From JAAYAY01 sp964563135 (GTDB lineage Bacteria; Planctomycetota; Planctomycetia; Pirellulales; Thermoguttaceae): 64,000 nt of DNA. This document shows positions 8,702 to 18,608 of the stretch, in pieces; position 1 is the stretch's first letter, and every line of letters starts with the position of its first letter. The DNA is taken from NCBI GenBank assembly GCA_964563135.1, contig CAZLWV010000001.1, positions 62,001-126,000 on the forward strand, read 5' to 3'. The translations under genes and the position numbers were made by a program. The notes below the pieces were generated by a model. That model searched no databases. It had not been told where the DNA came from and worked only from the letters and a program-made list of their open reading frames with translations.

Positions 8702-11227
8702 ATGAAACGCTGTCTTCTGATTCTGCTCTCGCTGACGGTGTTGCAGGCAGTGCGACAGGCCCCTGTCGCGAAGGGGGAGACCTCATGGGTCCAGGAAATG
8801 CTTGCCGCCCGGCAGAAACTGGCCGCTGATCCGCCGGACCGCGAGGCGGTGATCGCATCGCAGGTCCGCCGACTGTGGCAGGATTTCCCGGAGATGGACT
8901 GGTTCATGCAGGACAATCCCGCAAGGGAGCCCCAGGCAAGCCAGTTCGACGTGCAGCGCGAATTCGGCTGGTACGTGGATCCTGATCGCGACGCGACGGG
9001 TGAACGGCAGATGATCGTGCGGGTTCTGGCCGAACTAGCCGAGGGGACACCGCTACGGGCCAGGTTCGACCGTCTGGCGGCAGAGAATCCATCGCCCAAC
9101 GATTCCCGCTGGCTGAAACTGTATGTCGAAGCGTGCGGCCAACGGCGCCAGTTGCGGCTGCAATCGCTGCTGAAACAGGCGCCGGCCATCGTGTTCGTCA
9201 AGCATTACACGCTCGGCGGATCGCATTATGCGTACACGGAAGGACAGTCGGACGCCCAGGCAGAACGGCATTTCACACCCGGCTCGGCACTGTGCGTGAT
9301 GCGATACGACGGCACGCAGGTTGGTGTGGACACACTCCTGGAGGATCCGGGTGGGGTGATTCGCGATCCGGACGTTTCCTACGACGGCAAGCGGATCTTG
9401 TTTTCATGGAAGAAATCGGACCTGGAAGACGATTACCACCTTTACGAGATGGATCTGGAATCCGGAAAGATCCGCCAGCTCACTTCCGGCCTGGGGGTAG
9501 CCGACTACGAAGGCGCCTACCTGCCATGCGGCGAGATCATTTTCAACTCATCGCGGTGCGTGCAGACGGTTGACTGCTGGTGGACCGAGGTGAGCAACCT
9601 CTATCGTTGCGACGGCGACGGCAAATCAATGCGGCGGCTCACCTTCGACCAGGTGCACGATAACCTGCCTACGGTGACGGAAGACAACCGTATCCTCTAC
9701 ACGCGGTGGGAATACAACGATCGCGGACAGATCTACCCGCAGCCGCTCATGCAGATGAACCCTGACGGCACAAACCAGTCGGACTTCTACGGGGGGAACT
9801 CCTGGTTTCCAACGACGATTCTCCACGCTCGCGGCATTCCGGGCACGCAAAAGGTGGTCGCGGTGGCCTCGGGGCATCACTCGCGTCAGACAGGGAAGCT
9901 GATCCTGCTCGACCCAGCCAGGGGACGGCAGGAGAATGAAGGAGCGCAACTGATCGCACCGGTTCGGGAGACTCCGGCCGTGCATGTCGATGCCTACGGC
10001 CAGAGCGGCGAGATCTTCCAGTACCCCTATCCCTTGAACGAAACGGAATTCGTTGTCACCTACCATCCGGTCGGATGGGAATGGCGCGGGGCTTTTGGGC
10101 TCGAAACCGGCATCTATCTGATGACCGTGGACGGCCGGCGGGAACTGCTGGTCCGCGACGGGAAACTTCCGTGCAGCCAGCCGATTCCGCTCCGCCCGCG
10201 CGAGGTGCGGCGGAATCGGGCAAGCCTGGTCGACTATCGCAGAGACACGGGCACATGTTACGTGCAGGATGTCCACATCGGTCCGGGGATTGCCGGCGTG
10301 CCGCGGGGGACGATCAAGACCTTGCGGGTGGTGAAACTGGATTTCCGCGTGGCGGGGATCGGCGAGAACCGCAACGGCGGACCGGGGGGCGGGGCACTGA
10401 TCAGCACGCCGGTGGCAATTGGCAACGGAGCGTGGGATCCCAAGATCATTCTCGGAGATGTAACGGTTCGCGACGACGGTTCCGTGTTCTTCACCGTGCC
10501 GGCCCGAACTCCGGTCTATTTCCAGTTGCTCGACGGGGAAGGGCGGATGGTGCAGACGATGCGGAGTTGGACGACTCTCCAGCCGGGTGAGAATGCTTCG
10601 TGTACAGGATGCCATGAACACAAGAACAGCACCCCGGCGGCGGGCCTGCCGCTGACGGCGGCCCTTGCGGCGGGGGCGGAGTCGCTGCGGCCATTTTACG
10701 GCCCACCGCGCGGATTCAGCTTCACTCAAGAGATCCAGCCCATTCTAGACGGCAAATGCACCAACTGCCACTCGGCGGGCGGCGGAGATGCGCCGATCCT
10801 GACCTCCGACGAGGTGGCAGACCCGGCGGCCAAACGCATCTGGAACCGGGCCTACCTGAACCTGACCCACTCCCGCCCGCACGAGAAGCAGGACTGCTGG
10901 GTGGGCGATCCCGGGCATACGGTAGTCAACTGGATCAGCGCCCAGTCAGCACCACCCATGCAGCCTCCGTATTCGGCCGGTTCCGCTTCCAGCGGGCTCG
11001 TCCAACTCCTCGCCAAGGGGCACGAAGGCGCGATCCTGTCGCGTGAAGAAATGGACAAGTTCTGCGCCTGGATCGACCTGGGGGTTCCGTTCTGCGGCGA
11101 CTACCGGGAAGCCAACTCCTGGAACGACGAGGAGGTGGCCAAATACGAACACTTCCGGGCAAAAAGGGAGCAACTGGCGAACGAGGAACGGGCCTATTTC
11201 CAGGCCCACCGGAACGGCGGAGAATGA
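8702..11227 (+). CDS. Secreted PD40/TolB-propeller dihaem c protein, hydrazine synthase alpha-like
   Basis: 841 aa with signal peptide (MKRCLLILLSLTVLQAV). The central part carries TolB/PD40-like propeller repeats (VSYDGKRILFSWKKSD, YLPCGEIIFNSSR, VTEDNRILYTRWEYND). Two c-type haem sites follow: CTGCH at residues 634-638 and CTNCH at 686-690. This layout matches the hydrazine-synthase-alpha-like family common in planctomycetes that do not perform anammox. No beta or gamma hydrazine synthase subunit is nearby, so hydrazine synthesis is not implied. It probably works outside the cytoplasmic membrane in an unknown redox reaction. GAGG 11 bases upstream supports the start. Confidence 0.8.
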   Translation: MKRCLLILLSLTVLQAVRQAPVAKGETSWVQEMLAARQKLAADPPDREAVIASQVRRLWQDFPEMDWFMQDNPAREPQASQFDVQREFGWYVDPDRDATGERQMIVRVLAELAEGTPLRARFDRLAAENPSPNDSRWLKLYVEACGQRRQLRLQSLLKQAPAIVFVKHYTLGGSHYAYTEGQSDAQAERHFTPGSALCVMRYDGTQVGVDTLLEDPGGVIRDPDVSYDGKRILFSWKKSDLEDDYHLYEMDLESGKIRQLTSGLGVADYEGAYLPCGEIIFNSSRCVQTVDCWWTEVSNLYRCDGDGKSMRRLTFDQVHDNLPTVTEDNRILYTRWEYNDRGQIYPQPLMQMNPDGTNQSDFYGGNSWFPTTILHARGIPGTQKVVAVASGHHSRQTGKLILLDPARGRQENEGAQLIAPVRETPAVHVDAYGQSGEIFQYPYPLNETEFVVTYHPVGWEWRGAFGLETGIYLMTVDGRRELLVRDGKLPCSQPIPLRPREVRRNRASLVDYRRDTGTCYVQDVHIGPGIAGVPRGTIKTLRVVKLDFRVAGIGENRNGGPGGGALISTPVAIGNGAWDPKIILGDVTVRDDGSVFFTVPARTPVYFQLLDGEGRMVQTMRSWTTLQPGENASCTGCHEHKNSTPAAGLPLTAALAAGAESLRPFYGPPRGFSFTQEIQPILDGKCTNCHSAGGGDAPILTSDEVADPAAKRIWNRAYLNLTHSRPHEKQDCWVGDPGHTVVNWISAQSAPPMQPPYSAGSASSGLVQLLAKGHEGAILSREEMDKFCAWIDLGVPFCGDYREANSWNDEEVAKYEHFRAKREQLANEERAYFQAHRNGGE

Positions 11228-11325
11228 AGAACGCTGCGTTGGGGGCGACGCGGACCTCTGGGCGCGAGCCACCGGGTTTCGGAAGCCGCTGGAGTCTCGA
11301 AGCGGGTCTCCCTGGCCGTGGTGTT

Positions 11326-11727
11326 TCAGGAAGTCGTTTCTCCCTTGGTCGGGACAACCGGCTTCTGCGAGGGAGATTCTTCGTGGATTTCGAAAGTATC
11401 CCCGTCCGTGTCGAATCCTTGTAGTGTCTCCGCCGCGTCTTTCCTGGCATGCCCGTCCGTGGCCCCCGCCGGGCCCGGCGAGTCGTGGGCCAGATCGTGC
11501 CGGGCAGAGGTCGCTTCCTGGCCGATGCCGTGCCCGATTGCCGGACGCTTCAGAAATGCCGTCCAGAACATCTCCTCTTTCTTGCCGCGGGCATAATTGA
11601 CCGTAACCAGTTCCCAACCTTCCTGGCCCAACCCGCCGAGTTCCTGGGCCAGATAGGTTTCGGTCTTCCGCGAAATCGACATGTACTCCCAGCGCTGCTG
11701 CGCATGAACGGTCGCAGTCTTGGTCAT
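11326..11727 (-). CDS. DUF4177 domain protein
   Basis: 133 aa from the ATG at 11727, preceded by GGGGGAGAG. Residues about 10-55 match the small DUF4177 fold (QRWEYMSISRKTETYLAQEL, then GQEGWELVTVN). The remaining 75 residues are hydrophilic, low in complexity and without a recognised domain. No function is known for the family. It is monocistronic and convergent with the dihaem protein gene. Confidence 0.75.
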   Translation of the reverse strand: MTKTATVHAQQRWEYMSISRKTETYLAQELGGLGQEGWELVTVNYARGKKEEMFWTAFLKRPAIGHGIGQEATSARHDLAHDSPGPAGATDGHARKDAAETLQGFDTDGDTFEIHEESPSQKPVVPTKGETTS

Positions 11728-11960
11728 GACTTCTCTCCCCCAAATCTGGTGAGTGGACAAGATCGATTATCGTGCCTCAGGGCACGGATCATTCCGACAG
11801 GCACCCCGGATGGAGTATGCGACCCCACCATGTTGTACCCTCGCGACCCTCGTGAAATCAAGACCCGCAGTATCGATCGCACGCGCAGGAGCCAGGACGG
11901 CGGGCTGCCTCCAGAGCACGGCCGGCGGCATCGGCGCTATTGGCTGGGCTGCATGGCTCA

Positions 11961-12157
11961 CAGCGATCGTTCGCCGTGAAGGATGGCACCTGGTAGAAGA
12001 TGTTCCCCTCGACCGCGGCCGAGGAGAACAGGTCGTCCAGGTAGATACCGTTGCAGGGCCCGCCCCCCTTGCCGTAGAGGTGGTGCAGATCGTTGTTTCT
12101 GATGACGTGCCCGCGGAGAGTGCAGCTGCGACGGGCATAGATGGCGCCGCAGTCGTG
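11961..12157 (-). pseudogene. Decayed right-handed beta-helix protein fragment
   Basis: On the minus strand a frame with no start codon, opening just after a TGA (12158-12160), encodes RGHVIRNNDLHHLYGKGG and then NGIYLDDLFSSAAVEGNIFY. This matches the intact beta-helix protein at 45307-48879, which has RGNVIRYNYWHHI and AGIRLDDFISNVLIYGNVFY at the same spacing. No other part of the gene is recognisable on either side. It is best read as the remnant of a deleted beta-helix gene between the DUF4177 gene and the purine permease. Confidence 0.6.
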
Positions 12158-12200
12158 TCAAAGGGGGGTGAGGGGGCCGACACGGCACACGACGCTGCTG

Positions 12201-13658
12201 CTACCCGACGCCGAGCATCCCTCGGACCATGATCAGATACGCTGCCAGCACCGCGGCCAGCAGGTACATCAGCCATTTGACGTCACGGGCCTGTCCGGAG
12301 AGCAGTTTGACTACGGGATAGGAGATGAATCCCAGGGCCAGCCCGTCGGCAATGGAGTAGGTCAAGGGGATGGAAATGAACGTGATGAAGGCGGGGATGG
12401 CTTCCGCATGGTTGGACCACTCGATCTTCGTCACGTTACCCATCATCATGGCGCCGACAAGCACCAGGGCCGGGGCGGTGATCGACGGATAACTGCCGAC
12501 CATCTGGATCAGGGGCGCAAAGAACATTGCCACCAGGAAAAGAACGGCCGTCGTTACAGCCGTCAGGCCGGTTCGCCCCCCTTGCTGGACTCCGGCCGCG
12601 CTCTCGATGAAGCTGGTGACCGTGCTCGTGCCGCAGGCCGCACCGAACGCGGTGGCCACGGCGTCTGAGACCAGGGCCTCTCGGGCGCGCGGAAGTGTGC
12701 CGTCCTTGATCAGGCCCGCCTGTTCGCACACACCGAGGAGCGTGCCGAGCGTGTCGAACAGGTTGAGAAACAGGAAGACGAGAATGAACGGGATCATCGG
12801 CCCCGCGATCGCCAGCGAAATGTTCATCTTGAGGAACGTGGGAGCCATCGGCGGGGGCTCGGCCACGACGGACGTCGCCGGCGTGAACATGGTCATCAAC
12901 TTCGACTGGGTCACGATCACCGACCGGGCGATCGACTCGGGCAGGTGTGGAATCAACGCTTGAAGTCCGGCGGCAACCAGCGTTGTCGCGAGAATGCCCA
13001 GGACGATCGAACCGCGAACGCGTCTTGCGTAGAGGCCGGCCGTCAGGAGCAGCCCGAAGGCGAAAACGAGTACGTCGGGAGACGCCACCTGCGGATTGAG
13101 TTTGACCGCTTGCCCAGGTGCAGGGACGATGACCGTGGCGCCCAGTAATCCGATGAAGGCGATGAACAGTCCGATTCCCACGGCGATGGCATTCCGCATG
13201 CTGGGACTGATCACGTCGAGGATCGCCTGGCGAACTCCCAGGAGGGAGAGCAGAAGGAAAAGGACACCGGAAATGAAGATCACTCCGAGCGCAACCTGCC
13301 ACGGGGCGACGGAACCGGCCTGGAGCGTGCCGGCTGCCACGCGGGCATCGATCAAGGTTGCAGCGGCCGGAATGACCGAAAGCACAAAGATGAAGTTCTC
13401 GCCCATCCCCGGGGCTTGGGCGATGGGGTAGTTGGCGTAGAGTCCCATTACCGCACTGGCGAGGGCGGCCGAGATGCAGGTGGCCATCATCACGGCACCG
13501 TAATCCATGCCGTTGGGTTCCCCAAAATAACGGCCCGTCAGCACCGTCGGCTGGAGGAAGATGATATAGGCCATCGTGAGGAACGTTGTCAACCCGGCGA
13601 GCAGTTCTGTCCCTGCCGTCGTTCCGTTCTCGCGAAGTCGAAAAAACCGGTCGAGCAT
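12201..13658 (-). CDS. NCS2-family purine permease (AzgA/AdeP-like)
   Basis: 485 aa integral membrane protein with about 12-14 hydrophobic segments. It opens with the AzgA-type MLDRFFRLRENGTTAGTELLAGLTTFLTMAYII (given here only as the family-typical N-terminus, residues 1-33) and contains the conserved APGMGENFIF and the scaffold motif SFIESAAGVQQGGRTGLTAV. AzgA-type members are proton symporters for adenine, guanine and hypoxanthine. It stands alone, with a 375-base gap to the next, divergent gene. The substrate is inferred from the family. Confidence 0.88.
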   Translation of the reverse strand: MLDRFFRLRENGTTAGTELLAGLTTFLTMAYIIFLQPTVLTGRYFGEPNGMDYGAVMMATCISAALASAVMGLYANYPIAQAPGMGENFIFVLSVIPAAATLIDARVAAGTLQAGSVAPWQVALGVIFISGVLFLLLSLLGVRQAILDVISPSMRNAIAVGIGLFIAFIGLLGATVIVPAPGQAVKLNPQVASPDVLVFAFGLLLTAGLYARRVRGSIVLGILATTLVAAGLQALIPHLPESIARSVIVTQSKLMTMFTPATSVVAEPPPMAPTFLKMNISLAIAGPMIPFILVFLFLNLFDTLGTLLGVCEQAGLIKDGTLPRAREALVSDAVATAFGAACGTSTVTSFIESAAGVQQGGRTGLTAVTTAVLFLVAMFFAPLIQMVGSYPSITAPALVLVGAMMMGNVTKIEWSNHAEAIPAFITFISIPLTYSIADGLALGFISYPVVKLLSGQARDVKWLMYLLAAVLAAYLIMVRGMLGVG

Positions 13659-14033
13659 GGCGTGTGGATCCCTATCCGGAACCGATAGCTGACGGCCACC
13701 AGGCGTGCAGGAATCCGATGGTCCCGCGCCGGCGGCAAAAGATCAAGGGCCCAGCCGATCACGAACGTCGCTTGGATCGTCGATCAGCCCCTCCTGCGGG
13801 CGAGGTTCGTGAGGCGGTGAGCCGAACACAGGTGCACGGCCCGCGCGGCGGTGCGGGACGGACCACCATCACGGCCGACACACCGCTGCCGGATCCCTCA
13901 ATCCGTCCCCCCCGACGAGTGGGAAAATTGCATTCCGATTTCCCTTCGCTTACCGTGGCAGATCGCACGGCACGTGCTGCGGATGGACAAAGCGATTTGC
14001 TGGATTGGGAAGTGAACAGGATCGGAGGGAAAC
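13659..14033. other. Intergenic region between divergent permease and oxidoreductase genes
   Basis: No open frame here resembles a gene. It must hold the promoters of both flanking genes, but I see no convincing -35/-10 pair or structured leader. The last bases carry GGAGGGAAAC, the ribosome site of the gene at 14034. Confidence 0.3.
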
Positions 14034-15365
14034 ATGGCCAACCACAAGACGAGTCGAGTCAGCCGTAGACGATTTCTGAAGAGTACCGCGGCGGCCGCGG
14101 CCGGCGCGCTGGCGATCCCCTGTGTGGTCCCCCGGCACGTGCTGGCGTCGCCAGACAGTCTCGGCGCCAACGACCGTATCGGCATCGGCGGTATCGGCAT
14201 CGGCCGTCAGGGATCCGGGGTATTCCACAATTGCGTGACCTCGAAACACGGTCGCGCGGTGGCCATCGCCGACGTCAATGCCGCCACGGCCACCAAGTTG
14301 CGCCAGAAGTACAACATCGATACGTACAACAACTATCACGAACTGCTGGAACGGAAGGACGTCGACGCCATCGTCACTGCCACACCCGACCACTGGCGGG
14401 CCCTGGTGACGATCCATGCGTGCCAGGCCGGAAAAGACGTTTATGCAGAAAAACCGATGTCGCTCACGATCCGCGAGGGGCGTTTGATGGTGCAGGCGGT
14501 CCGCAAGTACGGCCGGGTCTTTCAGACGGGCAGTCAGCAGCGGTCGCAGAAGGAGAATCGTTTCGGCTGCGAATTGATCCGCAACGGTCGAGTCGGCAAG
14601 ATCGAGCTGGTCATCGGGCACAATTATCCCAGTCCCTGGGAGTGTGCCCTGCCGGGCCAACCCGTGCCCGAGGGGCTGGACTGGGACCGCTGGTGCGGCC
14701 CGAACGAGCTGGTTCCCTACAACAAAGATCTCTGCAGCCCGCGGGCGAATCCCGGCTGGATCTCCTTCCGTCCCTATTCCGGAGGCGAGATGACCGGCTG
14801 GGGAGCTCATGGGCTGGACCAGATCCAGTGGGCCCTGGGAATGGACGAAACGGGCCCCGTCGAGATCTGGACCGAAGGTCCCAAGTTCGATCCGCCCACC
14901 TACACCCAGCCCGAATCCCGCGAGCGCGGCGAGAAGATCTGTTCGAGCCCGATGGTCTTCTTCCGTTATGCCAGCGGCATCACGGTGAAGCTCGACAACG
15001 GCAATCCCGGCGGTGCCATCTTTGTTGGAGACAAGGGCAAGATCGAGATCTTCCGGGGGCGGGTCGCGTCGAATCCGCCGGAGCTGGTGGAAGAGCCGAT
15101 CCCGAGCGACGAGATCCATCTTTATGAGAGTTCAAACCACACGGAGAACTGGCTCGAGTGTATCAAGTCTCGCGAGAAGCCGGTTGCCGACGTGGAGATC
15201 GGACAGCGTTCGACGACCCTGTGCCACCTGGGCAACATCGCCCGCTGGCTCGGCCGAAAGATGAACTGGGATCCGGAAAAGGAAGTGTTCCCCGGCGACG
15301 ACGAGGCCAACGCGCTGCTCGACCGTCCACGGCGAAAAGGCTACGAATTGCCCGAGACGGTTTGA
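14034..15365 (+). CDS. Gfo/Idh/MocA-family oxidoreductase with Tat signal
   Basis: 443 aa; GGAGGGAAAC precedes the ATG. A twin-arginine leader (SRRRFLKSTAAAAAGALAIP) directs folded export. An NAD(P)-binding Rossmann fold follows (IGIGGIGIGRQGSG), then the family EKP motif in AEKPMSLTIREG and a C-terminal substrate domain with EMTGWGAHGLDQIQWALG. Members oxidise or epimerise sugars and inositols; many planctomycete copies are exported with bound cofactor. A paralogue follows 225 bases downstream on the same strand. The substrate is unknown. Confidence 0.88.
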   Translation: MANHKTSRVSRRRFLKSTAAAAAGALAIPCVVPRHVLASPDSLGANDRIGIGGIGIGRQGSGVFHNCVTSKHGRAVAIADVNAATATKLRQKYNIDTYNNYHELLERKDVDAIVTATPDHWRALVTIHACQAGKDVYAEKPMSLTIREGRLMVQAVRKYGRVFQTGSQQRSQKENRFGCELIRNGRVGKIELVIGHNYPSPWECALPGQPVPEGLDWDRWCGPNELVPYNKDLCSPRANPGWISFRPYSGGEMTGWGAHGLDQIQWALGMDETGPVEIWTEGPKFDPPTYTQPESRERGEKICSSPMVFFRYASGITVKLDNGNPGGAIFVGDKGKIEIFRGRVASNPPELVEEPIPSDEIHLYESSNHTENWLECIKSREKPVADVEIGQRSTTLCHLGNIARWLGRKMNWDPEKEVFPGDDEANALLDRPRRKGYELPETV

Positions 15366-15590
15366 CCGCAACCAGACAGATCGCAGGGAACCTCCCATTG
15401 CCGCGGAGGACTCGCTCGGTTGCTCGATCTCGCACAAGGCCTGGATGATCGGCCACCTGTGGAGAAGAATCCGGTTTTTTCGACGCGGCTGGCGGCGGGA
15501 TTTGCTTGTGATCGGCGCCGGGATTCCCTATGTTGTCGGGCAGCGCCGCCACAGTCGGATGCCCTGCCACCCCCTTGAGGAGAAGCCGGA

Positions 15591-17018
15591 ATGCACAGCA
15601 CACCCCGAACCACCGCTCGGACCGACAACAGCTCCAACCCACAAGGCGCGGGGCAACTGGTCAGTCAGCAGGTCTCGCGCCGCCAGGTCCTTCGCAATGC
15701 AGCCCTGCTGACCACCGCGGCAGCGATTGTTCCGCGTCATGTGCTCGGCGGGGCGGGACAGACGCCCCCCAGCGAGAAACCGACGCTGCTGGGCATCGGT
15801 GTTGGAGGCGTTGGCTTCGGCCAGATGAAGGCCTGCGACGCAGCCGGATTCCAGGTCGTGTCGCTGTGCGACGTCGACGACGTCTACGCCAAAAAGGCTT
15901 TCGACCATTGGCCACAGGCCCACCGCTATCGCGATTACCGCGAGGCCTTGAAATCGGAGAAAGACGTCGATGCCGTTTACATCGGCACGCCCGACCACAG
16001 CCATGCTGTCATCACCCTTGCCGCCCTCGAGGCGGGCAAGCATGTGTGCTGTGTGAAGCCGCTCACTCGCACCGTCAAGGAGCTTCGGAAGGTGGTGCGG
16101 GTGGCCCGCGAGAAGGGCGTGGCCACCCAGGTGACCGCCTCGCCCAACACCAGCCAAGAGGCCTGCCGCACCTGCGAGTTGATTGCGGCCGGGGCGATCG
16201 GCACGGTCCGCGAAGTCCACATCTGGAGCAACCGGCCGCTCTGGCCCCAGGGAATGCAGCAACCCAACGGCGAGGATCCGATTCCCTCGACCTTCGACTG
16301 GGACCTTTGGCTGGGCCCAGCGGCGGCGCGTCCCTTCAAGGCCGAATGGCCGGAGGGGCACTACGCCGTCGCCCAGGTCAAGGCAAACCGCAGCCCCCGA
16401 CGGGCAGTCTACCACCCCTGGAATTTCCGTGGCTGGTGGGATTTCGGCTCTGGAGCCCTGGGCGACATGGGTTGCCACCACGTCAACACGCCCTGCCGGG
16501 CCCTGAACCTGACCCATCCGAGGGCGGTCGAGGCCTCCGCGACCAAGGCCTTTGCGGAGAGCGCTCCTCTGGCTTCGATCGTCACCTACGACTATCCCGA
16601 GCATGAAGGGCGCCCGCCGGTGCGTCTTGTGTGGTACGACGGTGGTCTGAAACCGCCGNNNNNNNNNNAGGGGGGCAATTATCCCAGTGAGGGCACGATG
16701 TACGTGGGTGATGAAGGGATCATGCTCGGTTCGACCGTCTACCCGATCGATCGCGGCAAGAAGTTTCTCGACGTACCGCAGACGCTTCCCCGCCGCCCGG
16801 GCACATGGGGCGAGTGGTACGAGGCCGTTTGCGGCGGAGAACCGGGCGGGTGCAACTTCGACTGGGCCGAGCGGATCACGGAGTTCGTCCTCCTGGGCAA
16901 CCTTGCCCTGCGCACCGAGCAGCCGCTGAGTTGGGACTCGGCCGCCGACCGATTCACCAACAGCGACGAGGCAAACGCCTTGCTTCACGAGGAATACCGC
17001 GAGGGTTGGGTCTTGTGA
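15591..17018 (+). CDS. Gfo/Idh/MocA-family oxidoreductase with Tat signal, interrupted by an assembly gap
   Basis: 475 aa as scaffolded; GAGGAGAAG lies upstream of the start. A twin-arginine leader (SRRQVLRNAALLTTAAAI) precedes a Rossmann fold (LGIGVGGVGFGQMKACDAAG). The usual EKP is replaced by VKP in CCVKPLTRTVKE, keeping the Lys. Ten Ns at 16659-16668 fall inside the C-terminal domain after YDGGLKPP. The frame happens to stay open across them, but the true number of missing bases is unknown, so the protein length is uncertain. It is probably cotranscribed with the paralogue upstream. Confidence 0.85.
   Translation: MHSTPRTTARTDNSSNPQGAGQLVSQQVSRRQVLRNAALLTTAAAIVPRHVLGGAGQTPPSEKPTLLGIGVGGVGFGQMKACDAAGFQVVSLCDVDDVYAKKAFDHWPQAHRYRDYREALKSEKDVDAVYIGTPDHSHAVITLAALEAGKHVCCVKPLTRTVKELRKVVRVAREKGVATQVTASPNTSQEACRTCELIAAGAIGTVREVHIWSNRPLWPQGMQQPNGEDPIPSTFDWDLWLGPAAARPFKAEWPEGHYAVAQVKANRSPRRAVYHPWNFRGWWDFGSGALGDMGCHHVNTPCRALNLTHPRAVEASATKAFAESAPLASIVTYDYPEHEGRPPVRLVWYDGGLKPPXXXXGGNYPSEGTMYVGDEGIMLGSTVYPIDRGKKFLDVPQTLPRRPGTWGEWYEAVCGGEPGGCNFDWAERITEFVLLGNLALRTEQPLSWDSAADRFTNSDEANALLHEEYREGWVL
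16659..16668. other. Assembly gap (10 N)
   Basis: Ten undetermined bases interrupt the oxidoreductase gene at 15591. A run of exactly ten is often a placeholder, so the real gap size need not be ten. Confidence 0.99.
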
Positions 17019-17126
17019 GTCCGTTTTCACCTCGGTTTGCCACTCGGTGTCGGTAGAAGAGTCGCGACCGACCTGGACAGGATGCAATCCTGCTGCCCTG
17101 CATGATCGCTGAATCTGCGCCCGCCG

Positions 17127-18608
17127 TCACTCCGCCGCGCGGATCCGCAGGGCGATATCGTCGGAGAACACCGGCGACTCCAGATTGAGAATCGAACCTT
17201 TGTGGTCGACAGTCTGGCCTTCTTCGGTCATGCCGCTTCTCGTGTTCACCCACTCAACGACGTATTTGCCGGGTGGGATCTCGATGCCAAGCCTGGCTGT
17301 CGCGTCGCGGAGCCTGTGCTGGGCCACGTCTTTGGGCTTCTTGGGAAGAGGCGTGTGCAGATAGACGGCGTAGGCCTTGGCAGGCTGCACCAGGGCGTAG
17401 GCGGCCAAGTCCGGCGAGACGCTCTTGACGACCGTGGACTGGGGCTTCATGTGCACGAAATCGAGCTGATCGAAGAAACGCTTGAGGGCGCCAAGTTGCC
17501 TGCGCAGCTCGGCGCTGCCGCCTCCCGGCGACTTGTACTCAAGCAGAGTTCCCCCGGGATGGGCCGGTGTGAAGGAGTAGTCGAGATTGTTGTAGAGGGC
17601 CCCGCCAGCCAGCAGAAACGCCCAGCCCTCGGTCCGGTAGAGCAGGTCGTCGCTTCCGCGGAAGCCGGTTTCATTCTCGCCGATCACCCGACCGAGACCA
17701 TAGTTTGCCGCGACGACCTCGGGAGGCACACAGTAATGGAAGTTGAAGACTGAAATTCCGCTGTGGGGGTTGTCGACGACGGCCGACCCGTTGGCGACAT
17801 TCCTGGAAATCAAGTGTTTGTGGGCAGCATCCTTCTCGGCGTCGATGATCTCGTCGGCAATCCTGTGCTGCCACTGGAGCGTGACCCCGTGGAAATAGGG
17901 CTCGTTGCAGATCTCGTAGATCAGGTTGTCGAACGTCGCCAGTTCGGCAACGAGCTTGCGGACCATCGCCAACTGTGCCTTGGTAACGTCGTCGTGCTTG
18001 AGCGTGAAGACTTCCTCCCTCGGGCAGGTCCCCACACCGTTGACGTTGTTGGCCGTGTTGAGCGGACACATATTCCACAGATCGTCGTTGTACATGGTGC
18101 AGAAGAGCGTCAGTTCCACGACGATCCCCCGTTCGCGCGCGGCGTGCATGAAATCCCGCAGGCGCGAGAAATAGGCAGGATCCCACTTCGCCAGATCGAA
18201 CTTGTTTCCGCCATCCTTGTATCCCGGCTGGTCGCTTCTGGCCCAGGGACAGATGTACTGGAGCGGTTTCGGCGCCAGGGTATTGTCGGTGATCCCAAAC
18301 GAATCGGGGATCTCTCGATACATGCCAGAGAAGGTCCGCGTGTGGTTCAGCCCGTCGGCCGCAAGCGTGTCGAAATAGCGGACATAGTCGAAGTCGAGAT
18401 TCAGAAGGGCGCCGTAGTGCTCGCCCGAGGTTATCAGAACGGTCGGCCGGTCGCGCCAAAGAAAATAACGTGGATTGGCTGGATGGAGGGAAATCGGTGC
18501 CCAGGATGGCACTGCCTGGCCTTCATCCTCGCCGGCAACTCCACAAACGCTGAGCCCACAGGCCAGAAGGAGGATTCCGCATACCGGCAGAATGGCTTCC
18601 TGCAACAC
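17127..18608 (-). CDS. Secreted cellulase-like (clan A TIM barrel) glycosidase
   Basis: About 493 aa from a GTG at 18608 in front of a signal peptide (ILPVCGILLLACGLSVCGVAG); the frame stays open to 18671 and a TTG at 18605 is also possible. The catalytic barrel shows FLWRDRPTVLITSGEHYGAL near the start, the acid/base Glu in YEICNEPYFHG and a likely nucleophile in IGENETGFRG, the pattern of GH5-like retaining hydrolases. A small beta domain closes the protein (YVVEWVNTRSG). It is convergent with the oxidoreductase pair. The substrate is unknown; the family assignment is by motif. Confidence 0.72.
   Translation of the reverse strand: MLQEAILPVCGILLLACGLSVCGVAGEDEGQAVPSWAPISLHPANPRYFLWRDRPTVLITSGEHYGALLNLDFDYVRYFDTLAADGLNHTRTFSGMYREIPDSFGITDNTLAPKPLQYICPWARSDQPGYKDGGNKFDLAKWDPAYFSRLRDFMHAARERGIVVELTLFCTMYNDDLWNMCPLNTANNVNGVGTCPREEVFTLKHDDVTKAQLAMVRKLVAELATFDNLIYEICNEPYFHGVTLQWQHRIADEIIDAEKDAAHKHLISRNVANGSAVVDNPHSGISVFNFHYCVPPEVVAANYGLGRVIGENETGFRGSDDLLYRTEGWAFLLAGGALYNNLDYSFTPAHPGGTLLEYKSPGGGSAELRRQLGALKRFFDQLDFVHMKPQSTVVKSVSPDLAAYALVQPAKAYAVYLHTPLPKKPKDVAQHRLRDATARLGIEIPPGKYVVEWVNTRSGMTEEGQTVDHKGSILNLESPVFSDDIALRIRAAE

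Noticed and set aside
8702..11227. Evidence for anammox metabolism
   Set aside because: Only an HzsA-like protein is present. Such proteins occur in non-anammox planctomycetes, and no HzsB/C or hydrazine dehydrogenase is seen.
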